Shown here: positions 13,418-22,225 of the stretch, one piece after another
How positions within the stretch are numbered: position 1 is the stretch's first letter
Layout of the letters: each line of letters starts with the position of its first letter
From: Salinivibrio sp. ES.052
Lineage (GTDB): Bacteria; Pseudomonadota; Gammaproteobacteria; Enterobacterales; Vibrionaceae
Assembly: GCF_900141775.1 (NCBI RefSeq)
Contig: NZ_FSRI01000001.1
Location: 1,148,251 to 1,212,250, forward strand
Length of the DNA stretch: 64,000 bases
Direction: 5' to 3'
Notes under the pieces: model-generated
Databases searched by the model: none
What the model was told of the DNA's origin: nothing
The model's input: the letters and a program-made list of their open reading frames with translations, nothing else
Translations under genes and position numbers: made by a program

Positions 13418-14626
13418 TTATAGCGCGATAAAAATACCCGCCAGTGCCGCACTCATTAGGTTGGCAAAGGTGGCGGCAATCACTGCGCGCACGCCTAAGC
13501 TTGCCACATCTTTGCGGCGTTCGGGCACCATGGCACCAATCGAGCCAAGTTGAATGGCAATTGAGCCAATGTTAGCAAAGCCACACAAGGCAAAGGTGAC
13601 AATCACCTGGCTTTGCACCGACAGGTTCGCTTTGATATCGGCAAAGGATAAGAAGGCGACAAACTCATTGAGTGCGATTTTCTGCCCTAATAGGTTACCA
13701 ACGGCAAACACTTCATGCACCGGCACCCCAGTAAGCAATGCCAAGGGTGAGAATAAATAGCCGAACAGGCTTTCTAGGCTTAAGCCTTCTAAATCAAGCA
13801 GCTCGCCAATGCTCCCGAGCCCGGCGTTTAGCATCGCAATCACACTGATAAAGGCCACCAGCATGGTACCCACGGCCACCGCGACTTTCATGCCGTTCAT
13901 CGCGCCGCTGGCCAAGGCATCAATCGCGTTCGCCTGGTCGCTATCGCTGATCTCCACCTGGTTTTGCTCAGCCGGTGTTTCCGTCTCAGGAACAATGATT
14001 TTGGCCATCAATAATCCACCGGGCGCGGCCATAAAGCTCGCGGCAATCAGGTATTTCAAATCCACGCCCATGGCGGCATATCCGCCAAGTACACTGCCGG
14101 CCACCGAGGCCATGCCGCCGACCATTACGGCGAAGAGTTCAGAGCGGGTCATTTTGCTAAGAAAAGGGCGAACTACCAAAGGAGATTCGCCCTGAGAAAG
14201 AAAGATGTTGCTGGTCGCGACCAAGGATTCTGCGCGGCTGGTGCCGAGTAATCGCTGTATGCCGCCACCGAGCAATTTAATAACCCACTGCATAATGCCG
14301 AGATGATAAAGGAGAGAAATCAGCGCACTGATAAAAATGATTAACGGCAGTACTTTAACAGCGAAAATAAACCCATCGTTCGCCAGTGGCCCAAACACAA
14401 ACTCAATGCCTTCGTTAGCAAATGAGAGGAGCTTTGCCGCACCATTGCTCATTGCCCCCAGCATGGCCTGTCCCAATGGTATGTAGAGGACTAACGCCGC
14501 GAAACCGGCTTGTAAACCAAACGCGCCGAAAACGGTACGCCAGTTAATGGCTTTACGGTTGGTAGAAAATGCGCAGGCGCATAGCACCAGAGCGACCAGA
14601 CCTGCCGCACTATAGAGGAGTTGCAT
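13418..14626 (-). CDS. nupC: NupC-family concentrative nucleoside transporter
   Basis: About 402 residues, inner membrane, coupling nucleoside uptake to H+ or Na+. Family signatures include FVFGPLANDGFIFAVKVLPLIIFISALISLLYHLGIMQ, the SQGESPLVVRPFL motif in the substrate site, the MVGGMASVAGSVLGGYAAMG segment, and GVPVHEVFAVGNLLGQKIALNEFVAF. The start is the ATG giving MQLLYSAAG; a 28-residue upstream extension is out of character and hydrophilic. Uridine phosphorylase (udp) is encoded elsewhere in the window and would act on its substrate. A long intergenic region separates it from a divergent transporter gene. Confidence 0.92.
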   Translation of the reverse strand: MQLLYSAAGLVALVLCACAFSTNRKAINWRTVFGAFGLQAGFAALVLYIPLGQAMLGAMSNGAAKLLSFANEGIEFVFGPLANDGFIFAVKVLPLIIFISALISLLYHLGIMQWVIKLLGGGIQRLLGTSRAESLVATSNIFLSQGESPLVVRPFLSKMTRSELFAVMVGGMASVAGSVLGGYAAMGVDLKYLIAASFMAAPGGLLMAKIIVPETETPAEQNQVEISDSDQANAIDALASGAMNGMKVAVAVGTMLVAFISVIAMLNAGLGSIGELLDLEGLSLESLFGYLFSPLALLTGVPVHEVFAVGNLLGQKIALNEFVAFLSFADIKANLSVQSQVIVTFALCGFANIGSIAIQLGSIGAMVPERRKDVASLGVRAVIAATFANLMSAALAGIFIAL

Positions 14627-15207
14627 AAATAGATGACCTTGCCGTGTTGTATTGCACTTGCGGTACGGATGAGTACGACACGCTGCCGGGGAGGCAAGAG
14701 GTTCCATCATGCGTTACATCGTACCGCGGGTTCGGTGAAGGTGGGCCCGACCTTGGACGCTTTTTCTTCAGCCGCAAATCGCGACACAGTCACTCTTTGG
14801 CTATCGCTGCGCAAAGAGCACATGTTGGGCGAGCATTCTAGTGTGATTAAACTCTCATTTCCAGCAGAATTTGACGCTCGATCACACTTATTGAGTGGTT
14901 ATCGAGGGGTGCAAACTGTCCTTTTGGCTGTGTCTTGTCTCTCAGACAATGGTCGGATGTTTATCCCTCTCTTTTTGTGTCACCTTGGTGGTGTCTATCA
15001 TTCACACCCTGCATCACGCCTGCGCTTAACAAATTTGGCAAGATTGGTTGACACGTTTGGCTCATATGATATTCATGGGTGGCTATTGACAAAATCATTG
15101 AAGGTAAAGCGATAAAAATAAGCCTCAATGGAAAAACAAAAGCAATAGCGCTAAAAAACATAAAACAAAGCAAACACAACAACGCAACCACAATAAAGGA
15201 AACACAC
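14627..15207. other. 580-base intergenic region between divergent transporter genes
   Basis: No convincing gene. It must contain the promoters of nupC (leftward) and the NRAMP-like gene (rightward). TTGACA at 15,048 with TATTCA 16 bases later is a possible rightward promoter. The last 110 bases are strikingly A-rich and purine-rich and look like an unstructured leader. I see no riboswitch. A reading frame across 14,633-15,115 has no homology I recognise. Confidence 0.5.
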
Positions 15208-16485
15208 ATGCAAACCGTCTCTTCGCATCAGACAGGAGCTAGCTTGTCGGTGATGCAACGTCTACGCGCATTGGGGCCTGGCATCATGATGGCCGCGGCA
15301 GCTGTAGGCGGCTCTCACCTTGTTGCCTCGACCAAAGCCGGGGCCATTTATGGCTGGCAGCTCGCGGCATTGATCCTGCTCGTTAACTTGTTTAAATACC
15401 CCTTTTTTCGTGCAGGCGTGCAATACACCGCAGGAACCGGTGAAACCTTGGTCGAAGGCTATGCGCGTTTAGGTCGGCCTTATTTGTGGCTGTTTGTCGC
15501 GTTAAGTGCGGTCTCTGGGGTGATTAACACCGCGGCCTTGACCTTATTTAGTGCCAGCTTGCTCAGCTATTTTGTGCCGTTTGATCTCTCACTGACGGTG
15601 CTCTCGAGCATTATTGTGGCCACCTGCTTAGTCATCTTGATTGCGGGGCATTACAAGGCGCTGGACCTGCTTTCTAAAGTGATCATGGCAACGCTAACTT
15701 GCGCCACCTTGGTCGCGGTCACTGTTGCCGTAGGTAACCCTGTCGCGGTTGAGCCTAATTTTCAGGCTCCGTCCATTTGGTCAATCACGGCGATTGGCTT
15801 TATCGTGGTGACCATGGGTTGGATGCCCGCCCCGATTGAAATTTCTAGCATCACCTCGGTGTGGCTCAAGCGTAAAGCGCAATCTGAGCCCATCAATGCT
15901 AAAGCGGCGCTGTTTGATTTTAACGTCGGCTATATCGGTACCGCTGCATTGGCGATTGTGTTTCTATCACTCGGTGCCCTGCTGTTGCATGGCAGCGGGG
16001 TGGAGTTAAAGCAATCGGGTATCGGCTTTTCGCACCAGTTAGTGGGCCTGTATGCCGCTACGATTGGTGAATGGTCCCGCTATTTGATTGCCGTGGTCGC
16101 CTTTTTCTGTATTTTCGGCAGCACCATTACTGTGATTGATGGCTATGCGCGGGTCGTGTCAGAATCACAACGCTTGTTGCGTGAGCAAACAGAAGCCGAG
16201 GCGCACCCGGGCATCGCACAAGGCTGGATGATGCTGATCTCGGTGTTGGCACTGGCGATTGTGGCGTTTTGGACCGGCGCACTGCTGACCATGCTTGATT
16301 TCGCCATGGTGGCGGCATTTGTCACCACGCCCTTTTTCGCTCTGTTGAACTATATTTTGGTGACCAAACACCGCTTGCCGCCCGAGGTGACCATGAGCAA
16401 GGCGATGCGCGCATTGGCGATCACTGGGCTGGTCTATTTGTTTGGGTTTTTGGTGGTGTTCGTCTGGTGGAAGTGGTTGATGTAA
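15208..16485 (+). CDS. NRAMP-family transporter lacking the canonical metal-site motifs
   Basis: About 425 residues with 10-11 membrane segments. The opening RLRALGPGIMMAAAAVGGSHLVASTKAGAIYGWQL aligns with NRAMP helix 1, and MGWMPAPIEISSITSVWLKRK with helix 6. In true Mn/Fe NRAMPs these positions carry DPGN and MPHN-type motifs; here they read GGSH and MPAP, so the usual metal ligands are absent. Annotation as a divalent metal transporter is therefore family-level only; Mg2+ or a non-metal substrate is possible. The ATG has AAAGGA seven bases upstream. It is monocistronic. Confidence 0.8.
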   Translation: MQTVSSHQTGASLSVMQRLRALGPGIMMAAAAVGGSHLVASTKAGAIYGWQLAALILLVNLFKYPFFRAGVQYTAGTGETLVEGYARLGRPYLWLFVALSAVSGVINTAALTLFSASLLSYFVPFDLSLTVLSSIIVATCLVILIAGHYKALDLLSKVIMATLTCATLVAVTVAVGNPVAVEPNFQAPSIWSITAIGFIVVTMGWMPAPIEISSITSVWLKRKAQSEPINAKAALFDFNVGYIGTAALAIVFLSLGALLLHGSGVELKQSGIGFSHQLVGLYAATIGEWSRYLIAVVAFFCIFGSTITVIDGYARVVSESQRLLREQTEAEAHPGIAQGWMMLISVLALAIVAFWTGALLTMLDFAMVAAFVTTPFFALLNYILVTKHRLPPEVTMSKAMRALAITGLVYLFGFLVVFVWWKWLM

Positions 16486-16692
16486 CAAACTTTACCTTGT
16501 TCGTGCTTAAAGGGCTGGGTTAACATCCCTTTACAACTTCACCAACGGTGTTAGGCGCGGATAAGGTATTATTGACTTTATAAAAGCCAGTCGTGGTTTA
16601 GGTTAAGGACGTGGGCGGCTTGAAAAAGTGAACGACTGCCCACATAACTGTCGTATATAAAAATGGATTGTTAACCCAACCGGGAGAACGTT

Positions 16693-17361
16693 ATGAACGA
16701 TCGTATCGTTTCGCACAGCCAGTCACAGCAGAGTGCGTTATCTACAAACAAAGTGCTACGTAATACGTATGCACTGCTATCGATGACACTGATCACCAGT
16801 GCTATCGCGGCCTTTATCGCTATCGCTGTCGGCATCGGCCCAATGATGTCGCTAGGTATGACCCTAGGTGCGTTGGCGATCGTGTTCTTTGTGCTACCAC
16901 GCACCATGAACTCCTCCGCTGGTATTGTATGGACCTTCGTGTTCACCGGCTTACTGGGTGCCTCACTCGGTCCAACCTTGACCTACTACCTGAGCCTGTC
17001 TAGCGGCCCAGGAATTGTCATGCAGGCGTTGGCGACCACAGGTATGGTGTTCTTAGGCCTATCGGCGTATGCCATTACCTCTAAGAAAGACTTCTCTTTC
17101 ATGGGTGGTTTCTTGGTTGCGGGTGTGATTGCTCTACTGGTGGCGATGGTCGCGAACATCTTCTTGCAGATCCCAGCGCTGAGCCTGGCAATCAGCACCA
17201 TCGCGGTACTGATTTTCTCAGCCTTCATTCTGTATGACACCAGCAACATCATTAATGGCGGCGAGACTAACTACATCCGCGCCACGGTGTCGCTGTACCT
17301 GAACATCTTCAACATCTTCGTTCACATGCTAAGCATTCTTGGCTTTATGAACGACGACTAA
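16693..17361 (+). CDS. yccA: BAX inhibitor-1 family membrane protein YccA
   Basis: 222 residues with seven predicted membrane segments and the BI-1 family end STIAVLIFSAFILYDTSNIINGGETNYIRATVSLYLNIFNIFVHMLSILGF. In E. coli YccA binds and modulates the membrane protease FtsH. The order yccA-tusE-yccX-rlmI here matches E. coli. GGGAG lies about seven bases before the ATG. A strong terminator follows immediately. Confidence 0.92.
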   Translation: MNDRIVSHSQSQQSALSTNKVLRNTYALLSMTLITSAIAAFIAIAVGIGPMMSLGMTLGALAIVFFVLPRTMNSSAGIVWTFVFTGLLGASLGPTLTYYLSLSSGPGIVMQALATTGMVFLGLSAYAITSKKDFSFMGGFLVAGVIALLVAMVANIFLQIPALSLAISTIAVLIFSAFILYDTSNIINGGETNYIRATVSLYLNIFNIFVHMLSILGFMNDD

Positions 17362-17391
17362 GCCTCGTGCTTTAAACCGTAAGTCACAAAG

Positions 17392-17415
17392 AGCCGGCAT
17401 GCGCCGGCTTTTTTT
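17392..17415 (+). terminator. Terminator after yccA
   Basis: AGCCGGC-ATGC-GCCGGCT stem followed by seven T. Confidence 0.92.
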
Positions 17416-17587
17416 ATGGCTGCTTTTTTAGCCCTAAAAGCGTGTGATTGAATGGCGAACCCACTCAGTGAAGCGCGCCACATCAGGCACAGTGAACGCC
17501 AGTTGCACTCGCCCGCCCTGCTCGCTATGCTTTGCAGCCTTAATTAAAGCGATAACGTCCGGTCAGATGACGAACAAAGGTAAGACG

Positions 17588-17917
17588 ATGCTGGTGTATG
17601 AAGGTGAAACCATTGCGACGGATGCGCAAGGGTATTTAAAAAATGTGGAGGATTGGCACGAAGCCCTGGTACCACTGCTTGCCGAACAAGAAAACATTGC
17701 GCTGACCGAGGCCCATTGGGAAGTCATTCACTTTGTCCGCCATTTTTATCAAGAGTACAACACCTCACCAGCGGTGCGTTTGTTGGTTAAATCGATGGGA
17801 AAAGAGTACGGCCCAGAAAAGGGCAACAGCAAATATTTGTTTAAGCTGTTCCCGAAAGGCCCAGCGAAACAGGCCACCAAGCTTGCCGGCTTGCCTAAAC
17901 CGGCAAAATGTTTGTAG
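17588..17917 (+). CDS. tusE: TusE sulfurtransferase (DsrC family)
   Basis: 109 residues. TusE accepts persulfide from TusBCD and passes sulfur to MnmA during 2-thiouridine synthesis in tRNA. The C-terminal PAKCL carries the conserved penultimate-position cysteine; the body shows [43 protein letters not shown] and [27 protein letters not shown], all family hallmarks. Frame-open sequence extends 48 codons upstream but begins to match the family only at MLVYEG, which has AAAGG nearby. Confidence 0.95.
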   Translation: MLVYEGETIATDAQGYLKNVEDWHEALVPLLAEQENIALTEAHWEVIHFVRHFYQEYNTSPAVRLLVKSMGKEYGPEKGNSKYLFKLFPKGPAKQATKLAGLPKPAKCL

Positions 17918-17985
17918 CGTCCAGCGATAATAATGTTTGAGCGTCGCTAAAAAACACGGCGCTCATTCATCATTATTGGCACTAT

Positions 17986-18258
17986 TTATAAAATAGCGAA
18001 CCCATCGACTGACCGCCATTCAACCGCCTCTTGCTCAACCTGATCGACATCCGCTGTTGACGGGCCTTTATCTAACCATGCTAGCAATGAATCAACCGAC
18101 TCTTCACGCCCACAGGCAAGCACTTCAACACGACCATCGGGTAAGTTTTTCGCGTGTCCGGTGAGTGAGAGCTTTAACGCTTCATGGGCGGTGTGATAAC
18201 GAAAGCCAACGCCTTGAACGTGACCTGTGACATAGGCCTTGACACATTTTTGAGACAT
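17986..18258 (-). CDS. acyP: Acylphosphatase
   Basis: 90 residues. Hydrolyses acyl phosphates. The phosphate loop GHVQGVGFRYHT contains the catalytic Arg, and GHAKNLPDGRVEVLACG contains the catalytic Asn. Equivalent to E. coli yccX, which also lies between tusE and rlmI. It is convergent with tusE. Confidence 0.95.
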   Translation of the reverse strand: MSQKCVKAYVTGHVQGVGFRYHTAHEALKLSLTGHAKNLPDGRVEVLACGREESVDSLLAWLDKGPSTADVDQVEQEAVEWRSVDGFAIL

Positions 18259-18339
18259 CTGTCACCTCTACTATATTCCCATTGCAAAAAGACACCTGTA
18301 TAACGCTACATGAGACACGTCATTTGACAGGATTACGTC

Positions 18340-19713
18340 ATGAAAGAAGTTGCGTTTCGATGGATTGATAAATATTTCATCCACCTTCGGCTCCAAGAAA
18401 AATTTTACCTTATCTTTTTCCTCCCCTTGCTCGCAATGGTTATGATTGCGCTTACCTTGGATTCGGCCTCGGATACTCGCGTGGCACATAAAATGGAAGC
18501 CGAGGGCCGAGTCATTCAAAGCCTGGTCGATAAATACGACCTCCCGCGACATGATGTTCAGATGCTGCTTGATCGCCAGCAAAGTGGCTTCAGTGTCACG
18601 GGGGATCAGCTAACTTATCAACTCGACGGCACCCTCTTTAGCCATATGGGTACATTCGACTGGAGCCTGCTGCTTGGGCTGATCCTGGTCATTGCTGTCT
18701 TGAGCTACTACATCATGACCTTTATTGGCGGCGCGATGTATACCATGAACCAAGCTTTATTAAAGCTAGCAGATGGTGAGCTGAGTTACCGGATGAACTT
18801 TATTCCTGTCCGTGATGAGTTTAGCCAAATTGCCGTTACTATCGATAAAGTGCTTGAGCGCGAGCAAAACTTGGTAAAGGCAATCCAGGAAAGCGCGGAA
18901 ATGATGGATGGCTTGTCCTCCAGCCTGCAGCAGCGTAGCGATGAAAGCGAATCGCTCGGTGAGAGTCAGCGCCAGTATCTTGATTCACTGGCCAGCGCCA
19001 CCGAAGAGATGGCAGGCTCGATTCGCGAAGTGGCCAGCCATGCCACTGATACCTCGACCCAAACACAAGAGGCTACCGAGGCGGCAAACCAGGGACGTCA
19101 GCAAGTCCAACAAACTATGACCGCCATTAACGGCCTTGCCAGCGAAATTGCCCAAGCGGCAGATAAGGTCAGCGAGCTAAGCAAGAATGCAGAGCAAATC
19201 GGCACCGTGGTGACTACCATTAACGGTATCAGTGAGCAAACCAACCTTTTGGCGCTTAACGCAGCGATCGAAGCAGCCCGTGCCGGTGAGCAAGGTCGTG
19301 GTTTTGCTGTGGTGGCTGACGAAGTGCGCACACTAGCAAGCCGCACCCAAGAGTCGACGGTTGATATTCAATCGATGATTGAATCACTGCAAGCGCATAC
19401 TGCGGATCTGCGCCGCGTGATGGAAGGCACCGTTGAAAATGCATCCGCCAGCGAGGCAGCGGTGCAAGAGATTGATACCGAAATCAGTCAAATTGCTGAG
19501 CGAAGCAGCACCATTTCAGACCGTAGTACCGAGATTGCCGCCGCTGCCGAACAGCAAGGCAATGTTGCGGGCACGATTTCGCAAGATGTGGAGCAAGTAC
19601 GTAGCCAGTCTACCCAGGTTGCCCAAATGCTGCGTGATTCCGCTACCGACGTCAGCGAGCTTGGCGCACAAGCCCACCAACTTAAAACCTTGGTGGCAGG
19701 GCTTCGCACCTAA
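18340..19713 (+). CDS. Methyl-accepting chemotaxis protein
   Basis: 457 residues. A first membrane segment at about 20-38 ([17 protein letters not shown]), a short periplasmic region of about 65 residues, a second segment at about 107-133, a HAMP region, then the cytoplasmic signalling domain with the hairpin tip [20 protein letters not shown] and [15 protein letters not shown]. It relays a signal to CheA/CheW. The sensor part is short for a classical ligand-binding domain, so the stimulus is unknown. It lies between acyP and rlmI but has its own terminator. Confidence 0.93.
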   Translation: MKEVAFRWIDKYFIHLRLQEKFYLIFFLPLLAMVMIALTLDSASDTRVAHKMEAEGRVIQSLVDKYDLPRHDVQMLLDRQQSGFSVTGDQLTYQLDGTLFSHMGTFDWSLLLGLILVIAVLSYYIMTFIGGAMYTMNQALLKLADGELSYRMNFIPVRDEFSQIAVTIDKVLEREQNLVKAIQESAEMMDGLSSSLQQRSDESESLGESQRQYLDSLASATEEMAGSIREVASHATDTSTQTQEATEAANQGRQQVQQTMTAINGLASEIAQAADKVSELSKNAEQIGTVVTTINGISEQTNLLALNAAIEAARAGEQGRGFAVVADEVRTLASRTQESTVDIQSMIESLQAHTADLRRVMEGTVENASASEAAVQEIDTEISQIAERSSTISDRSTEIAAAAEQQGNVAGTISQDVEQVRSQSTQVAQMLRDSATDVSELGAQAHQLKTLVAGLRT

Positions 19714-19747
19714 ACGTCATGGCTTGATTCCGTCATTCCCCTTATCG

Positions 19748-19772
19748 CGCGCCCTACTCTGGGCGCGTTTTT
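19748..19772 (+). terminator. Terminator after the chemoreceptor gene
   Basis: CGCGCCC-TACTCT-GGGCGCG stem followed by five T. Confidence 0.93.
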
Positions 19773-19900
19773 ATTGCAATGCCGTCAGCCTTGCTCGACA
19801 ATACCCGCCCTTTTTTGCTTTATTCGCAAGTCACGTCATGATGCAGGTGCCTCACTCAGCATTTTGACGTGTTTTGCACCACCCATTGTTAGGAACCGCC

Positions 19901-21088
19901 ATGACTGCCACTGTGTATCTCGCTAAAGGCCGCGATAAATCCATCAAACGCCGCCACCCTTGGATTTTCTCGCGAGGAATCACCCGCGTTGAAGGCAAAC
20001 CCGGACTAGGTGACACTGTCACTGTTTGTGATCATCAAGGCGAGTTTTTAGGCCTCGGCGCGTTCTCGCCGCAATCGCAAATTCGGGTACGCATGTGGTG
20101 CTTTGAAAAAACCCCCATCGACAGTGACTTTTTCCTTGCCCGAATTCGCGCGGCAAAACCGCTGCGTACCATGCTCGCCGAGCGTGATGGGTTAACCGGT
20201 TATCGTCTATTGGCCGCTGAGTCTGACGGCGTCCCCGGCATCACCGTCGACAAGTACGATAACTACTTGGTGTGCCAATTGCTCAGCGCCGGCGCGGATG
20301 CCCAGCGCGATAATCTGGTTACGGCACTGCGCTGCGAATTTCCAGACTGCCATATCTATGAGCGCTCGGATGTGGCCATTCGTAAAAAAGAAGGCCTCAA
20401 ACCTCGCGTGGGTGTATTGCACGGTGAGGAGCCGCCTGCGTCCGTCATCATTGAAGAAAACGGCGTAGCGATTGAAGTCGACATTGCCAATGGCCATAAA
20501 ACCGGCTTTTATCTCGACCAACGTGATAGCCGCGAACAAGCGGTGAAATACATGGATGGCAAACGGGTCTTAAACTGCTTTTGTTACACTGGTGGTTTTG
20601 GCTTGTATGCGCAAAAAGGCAATGCTAAACAGGTCACTAATGTCGATGTGTCACAGCCCGCACTCGACAAAGCGAAAGCCAATGCGGCGCGAAACGGCTT
20701 TGATCTTACGCGCGTGGAATTTGTGAATGCCGATGTGTTTAAACTGCTGCGCACTTATCGTGAGCAAGGCGAACGCTTTGATGTAATTGTGATGGATCCA
20801 CCCAAGTTTGCCGAATCGAAATCACAACTTAATGGCGCGTGCCGCGGTTATAAAGACATCAATATGCTCGCTATGCAGCTTCTTAATCCGGGTGGTGTGC
20901 TGCTCAGCTACTCTTGCTCGGGTTTAATGGATGCGGGTCTATTCCAAAAGATACTGGCAGACGCGGCATTAGATGCGGGTAAAAATGTGCAGTTTATCGA
21001 ACGCTTTGCACAAGCCGCCGATCACCCCACTCACAGTGCTTATCCTGAAGGCTTTTACCTGAAAGGTTTTGCCTGCTTGGTGCAATAA
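19901..21088 (+). CDS. rlmI: 23S rRNA (cytosine-1962-C5) methyltransferase RlmI
   Basis: 395 residues. An N-terminal PUA domain ([23 protein letters not shown]) is followed by a Rossmann methyltransferase: [29 protein letters not shown] for AdoMet binding, [13 protein letters not shown] (the DPPxF motif) and LLSYSCSG with the catalytic cysteine. The ATG giving MTATVYL has AGGA six bases upstream; the frame is open nine codons further. Same neighbourhood as in E. coli (yccW). Confidence 0.95.
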   Translation: MTATVYLAKGRDKSIKRRHPWIFSRGITRVEGKPGLGDTVTVCDHQGEFLGLGAFSPQSQIRVRMWCFEKTPIDSDFFLARIRAAKPLRTMLAERDGLTGYRLLAAESDGVPGITVDKYDNYLVCQLLSAGADAQRDNLVTALRCEFPDCHIYERSDVAIRKKEGLKPRVGVLHGEEPPASVIIEENGVAIEVDIANGHKTGFYLDQRDSREQAVKYMDGKRVLNCFCYTGGFGLYAQKGNAKQVTNVDVSQPALDKAKANAARNGFDLTRVEFVNADVFKLLRTYREQGERFDVIVMDPPKFAESKSQLNGACRGYKDINMLAMQLLNPGGVLLSYSCSGLMDAGLFQKILADAALDAGKNVQFIERFAQAADHPTHSAYPEGFYLKGFACLVQ

Positions 21089-21200
21089 CGCACGGCCTCT
21101 AATCCGTGTGCAGGCGGGCGCAAAGCGCGTCCGCAGTTCTGGACACAATTGTCTGATGAATCTACGTTTAGATAAGTAGCGACCCGACAGGAGTGTTCAG

Positions 21201-22160
21201 ATGCTAAGCCCTATTAAACCCAACAACGAAGCTCAACGCCTCAAAAAATTACAAGATACTGGCGTGCTTGATACCGAAGACGAAGAGCGCTTTGATCGCA
21301 TCACTCGCTTAGCCAAACGCCTTTTCGATGTTCCCATCGCACTCGTTAGCCTCATTGACGATGATCGCCAGTGGTTTAAATCCTGCTTTGGCCTTAACGT
21401 GCGCCAAACGCCACGCGATATTTCGTTTTGTGGTCATGCTATTTTGGGCGATCAACCCTTTGTGGTGAAGGATGCCAGCCTCGACCCGCGCTTCGCCGAC
21501 AATCCCCTCGTCGCTGGCAAGCCACATATTCGCTTTTATGCAGGTTGCCCGCTCTCACTCAGCGACGGGAGCAACATGGGCACCCTGTGTGTGATTGATG
21601 ATAAGCCGCGTCGTTTTAGCGATGAGGATCTGCGCTTTTTGAAAGATTTGGCCCTGCTCGCCGAGAGTGAGCTATCCTCAGCGCAAACCGCATATACCGA
21701 TGATCTCACTGGAATTTCTAATCGGCGCGGATTTATGCAGCTGGCCAGTCGCGCCGTGCAGCACTGTCAGCGCATGAACTCCCCGTATTCCCTCGCGTTC
21801 ATTGATTTGAACGATTTTAAAATCATCAATGATACCTATGGCCATTCCGAAGGGGATATCGCTCTTCGCCATATGGCTAATCTGTTGCGTGCCAATATGC
21901 GAGAATCCGACGTTTTTGCGCGATTTGGGGGCGATGAGTTTGTAGTGTTTCTCTCCGATGCTGGGCGTGAAGCCGCTGAGCAAGCACTCCACCGTTTTGC
22001 CAGTGTCGTGGAGCGGTTTAATCAAATCAATCGCCACACCTACCCCATATCATTCAGTTATGGCGTCGCGACCAGTTCAATGTCGACGCCGCGCAGCTTG
22101 GATGATCTACTGGATGAAGCCGACACCAAGATGTATCAACAAAAAAACGCTAATGTGTAA
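21201..22160 (+). CDS. GAF-GGDEF diguanylate cyclase
   Basis: 319 residues, cytoplasmic. An N-terminal GAF domain (ALVSLIDDDRQWFKSCFGL, SFCGHAIL, FYAGCPL, GTLCVID) precedes a GGDEF domain with DDLTGISNRRGF, AFIDLNDFKIINDTYGHSEGD and the active motif RFGGDEFVVF. It should make c-di-GMP. The RxxD inhibitory site before GGDEF reads RESD (about five residues upstream), so product feedback is likely. GACAGGAG precedes the ATG. The prp operon is convergent downstream. Confidence 0.93.
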   Translation: MLSPIKPNNEAQRLKKLQDTGVLDTEDEERFDRITRLAKRLFDVPIALVSLIDDDRQWFKSCFGLNVRQTPRDISFCGHAILGDQPFVVKDASLDPRFADNPLVAGKPHIRFYAGCPLSLSDGSNMGTLCVIDDKPRRFSDEDLRFLKDLALLAESELSSAQTAYTDDLTGISNRRGFMQLASRAVQHCQRMNSPYSLAFIDLNDFKIINDTYGHSEGDIALRHMANLLRANMRESDVFARFGGDEFVVFLSDAGREAAEQALHRFASVVERFNQINRHTYPISFSYGVATSSMSTPRSLDDLLDEADTKMYQQKNANV

Positions 22161-22166
22161 ACCAAA

Positions 22167-22189
22167 AAGCGGGGAGCCATGCCCCGCTT
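22167..22189 (-). terminator. Terminator of the prp operon
   Basis: AAGCGGGG and CCCCGCTT pair around a seven-base loop; the T-run (TTTTT) lies on the minus strand, i.e. after prpE. On the plus strand it may also serve the diguanylate cyclase gene weakly. Confidence 0.8.
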
Positions 22190-22225
22190 CGCGTTAAAGC
22201 CTGCTCCAATACCTGCCTATCCCTA

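Noticed and set aside
14860..14890. CRP-like site upstream of nupC
   Set aside because: TTTGA and TCACA are separated by seven rather than six bases, giving no good dyad.
14633..15115. 160-codon open frame between nupC and the NRAMP-like gene
   Set aside because: No ribosome-binding site, no recognisable domain, and it overlaps the nupC promoter region.
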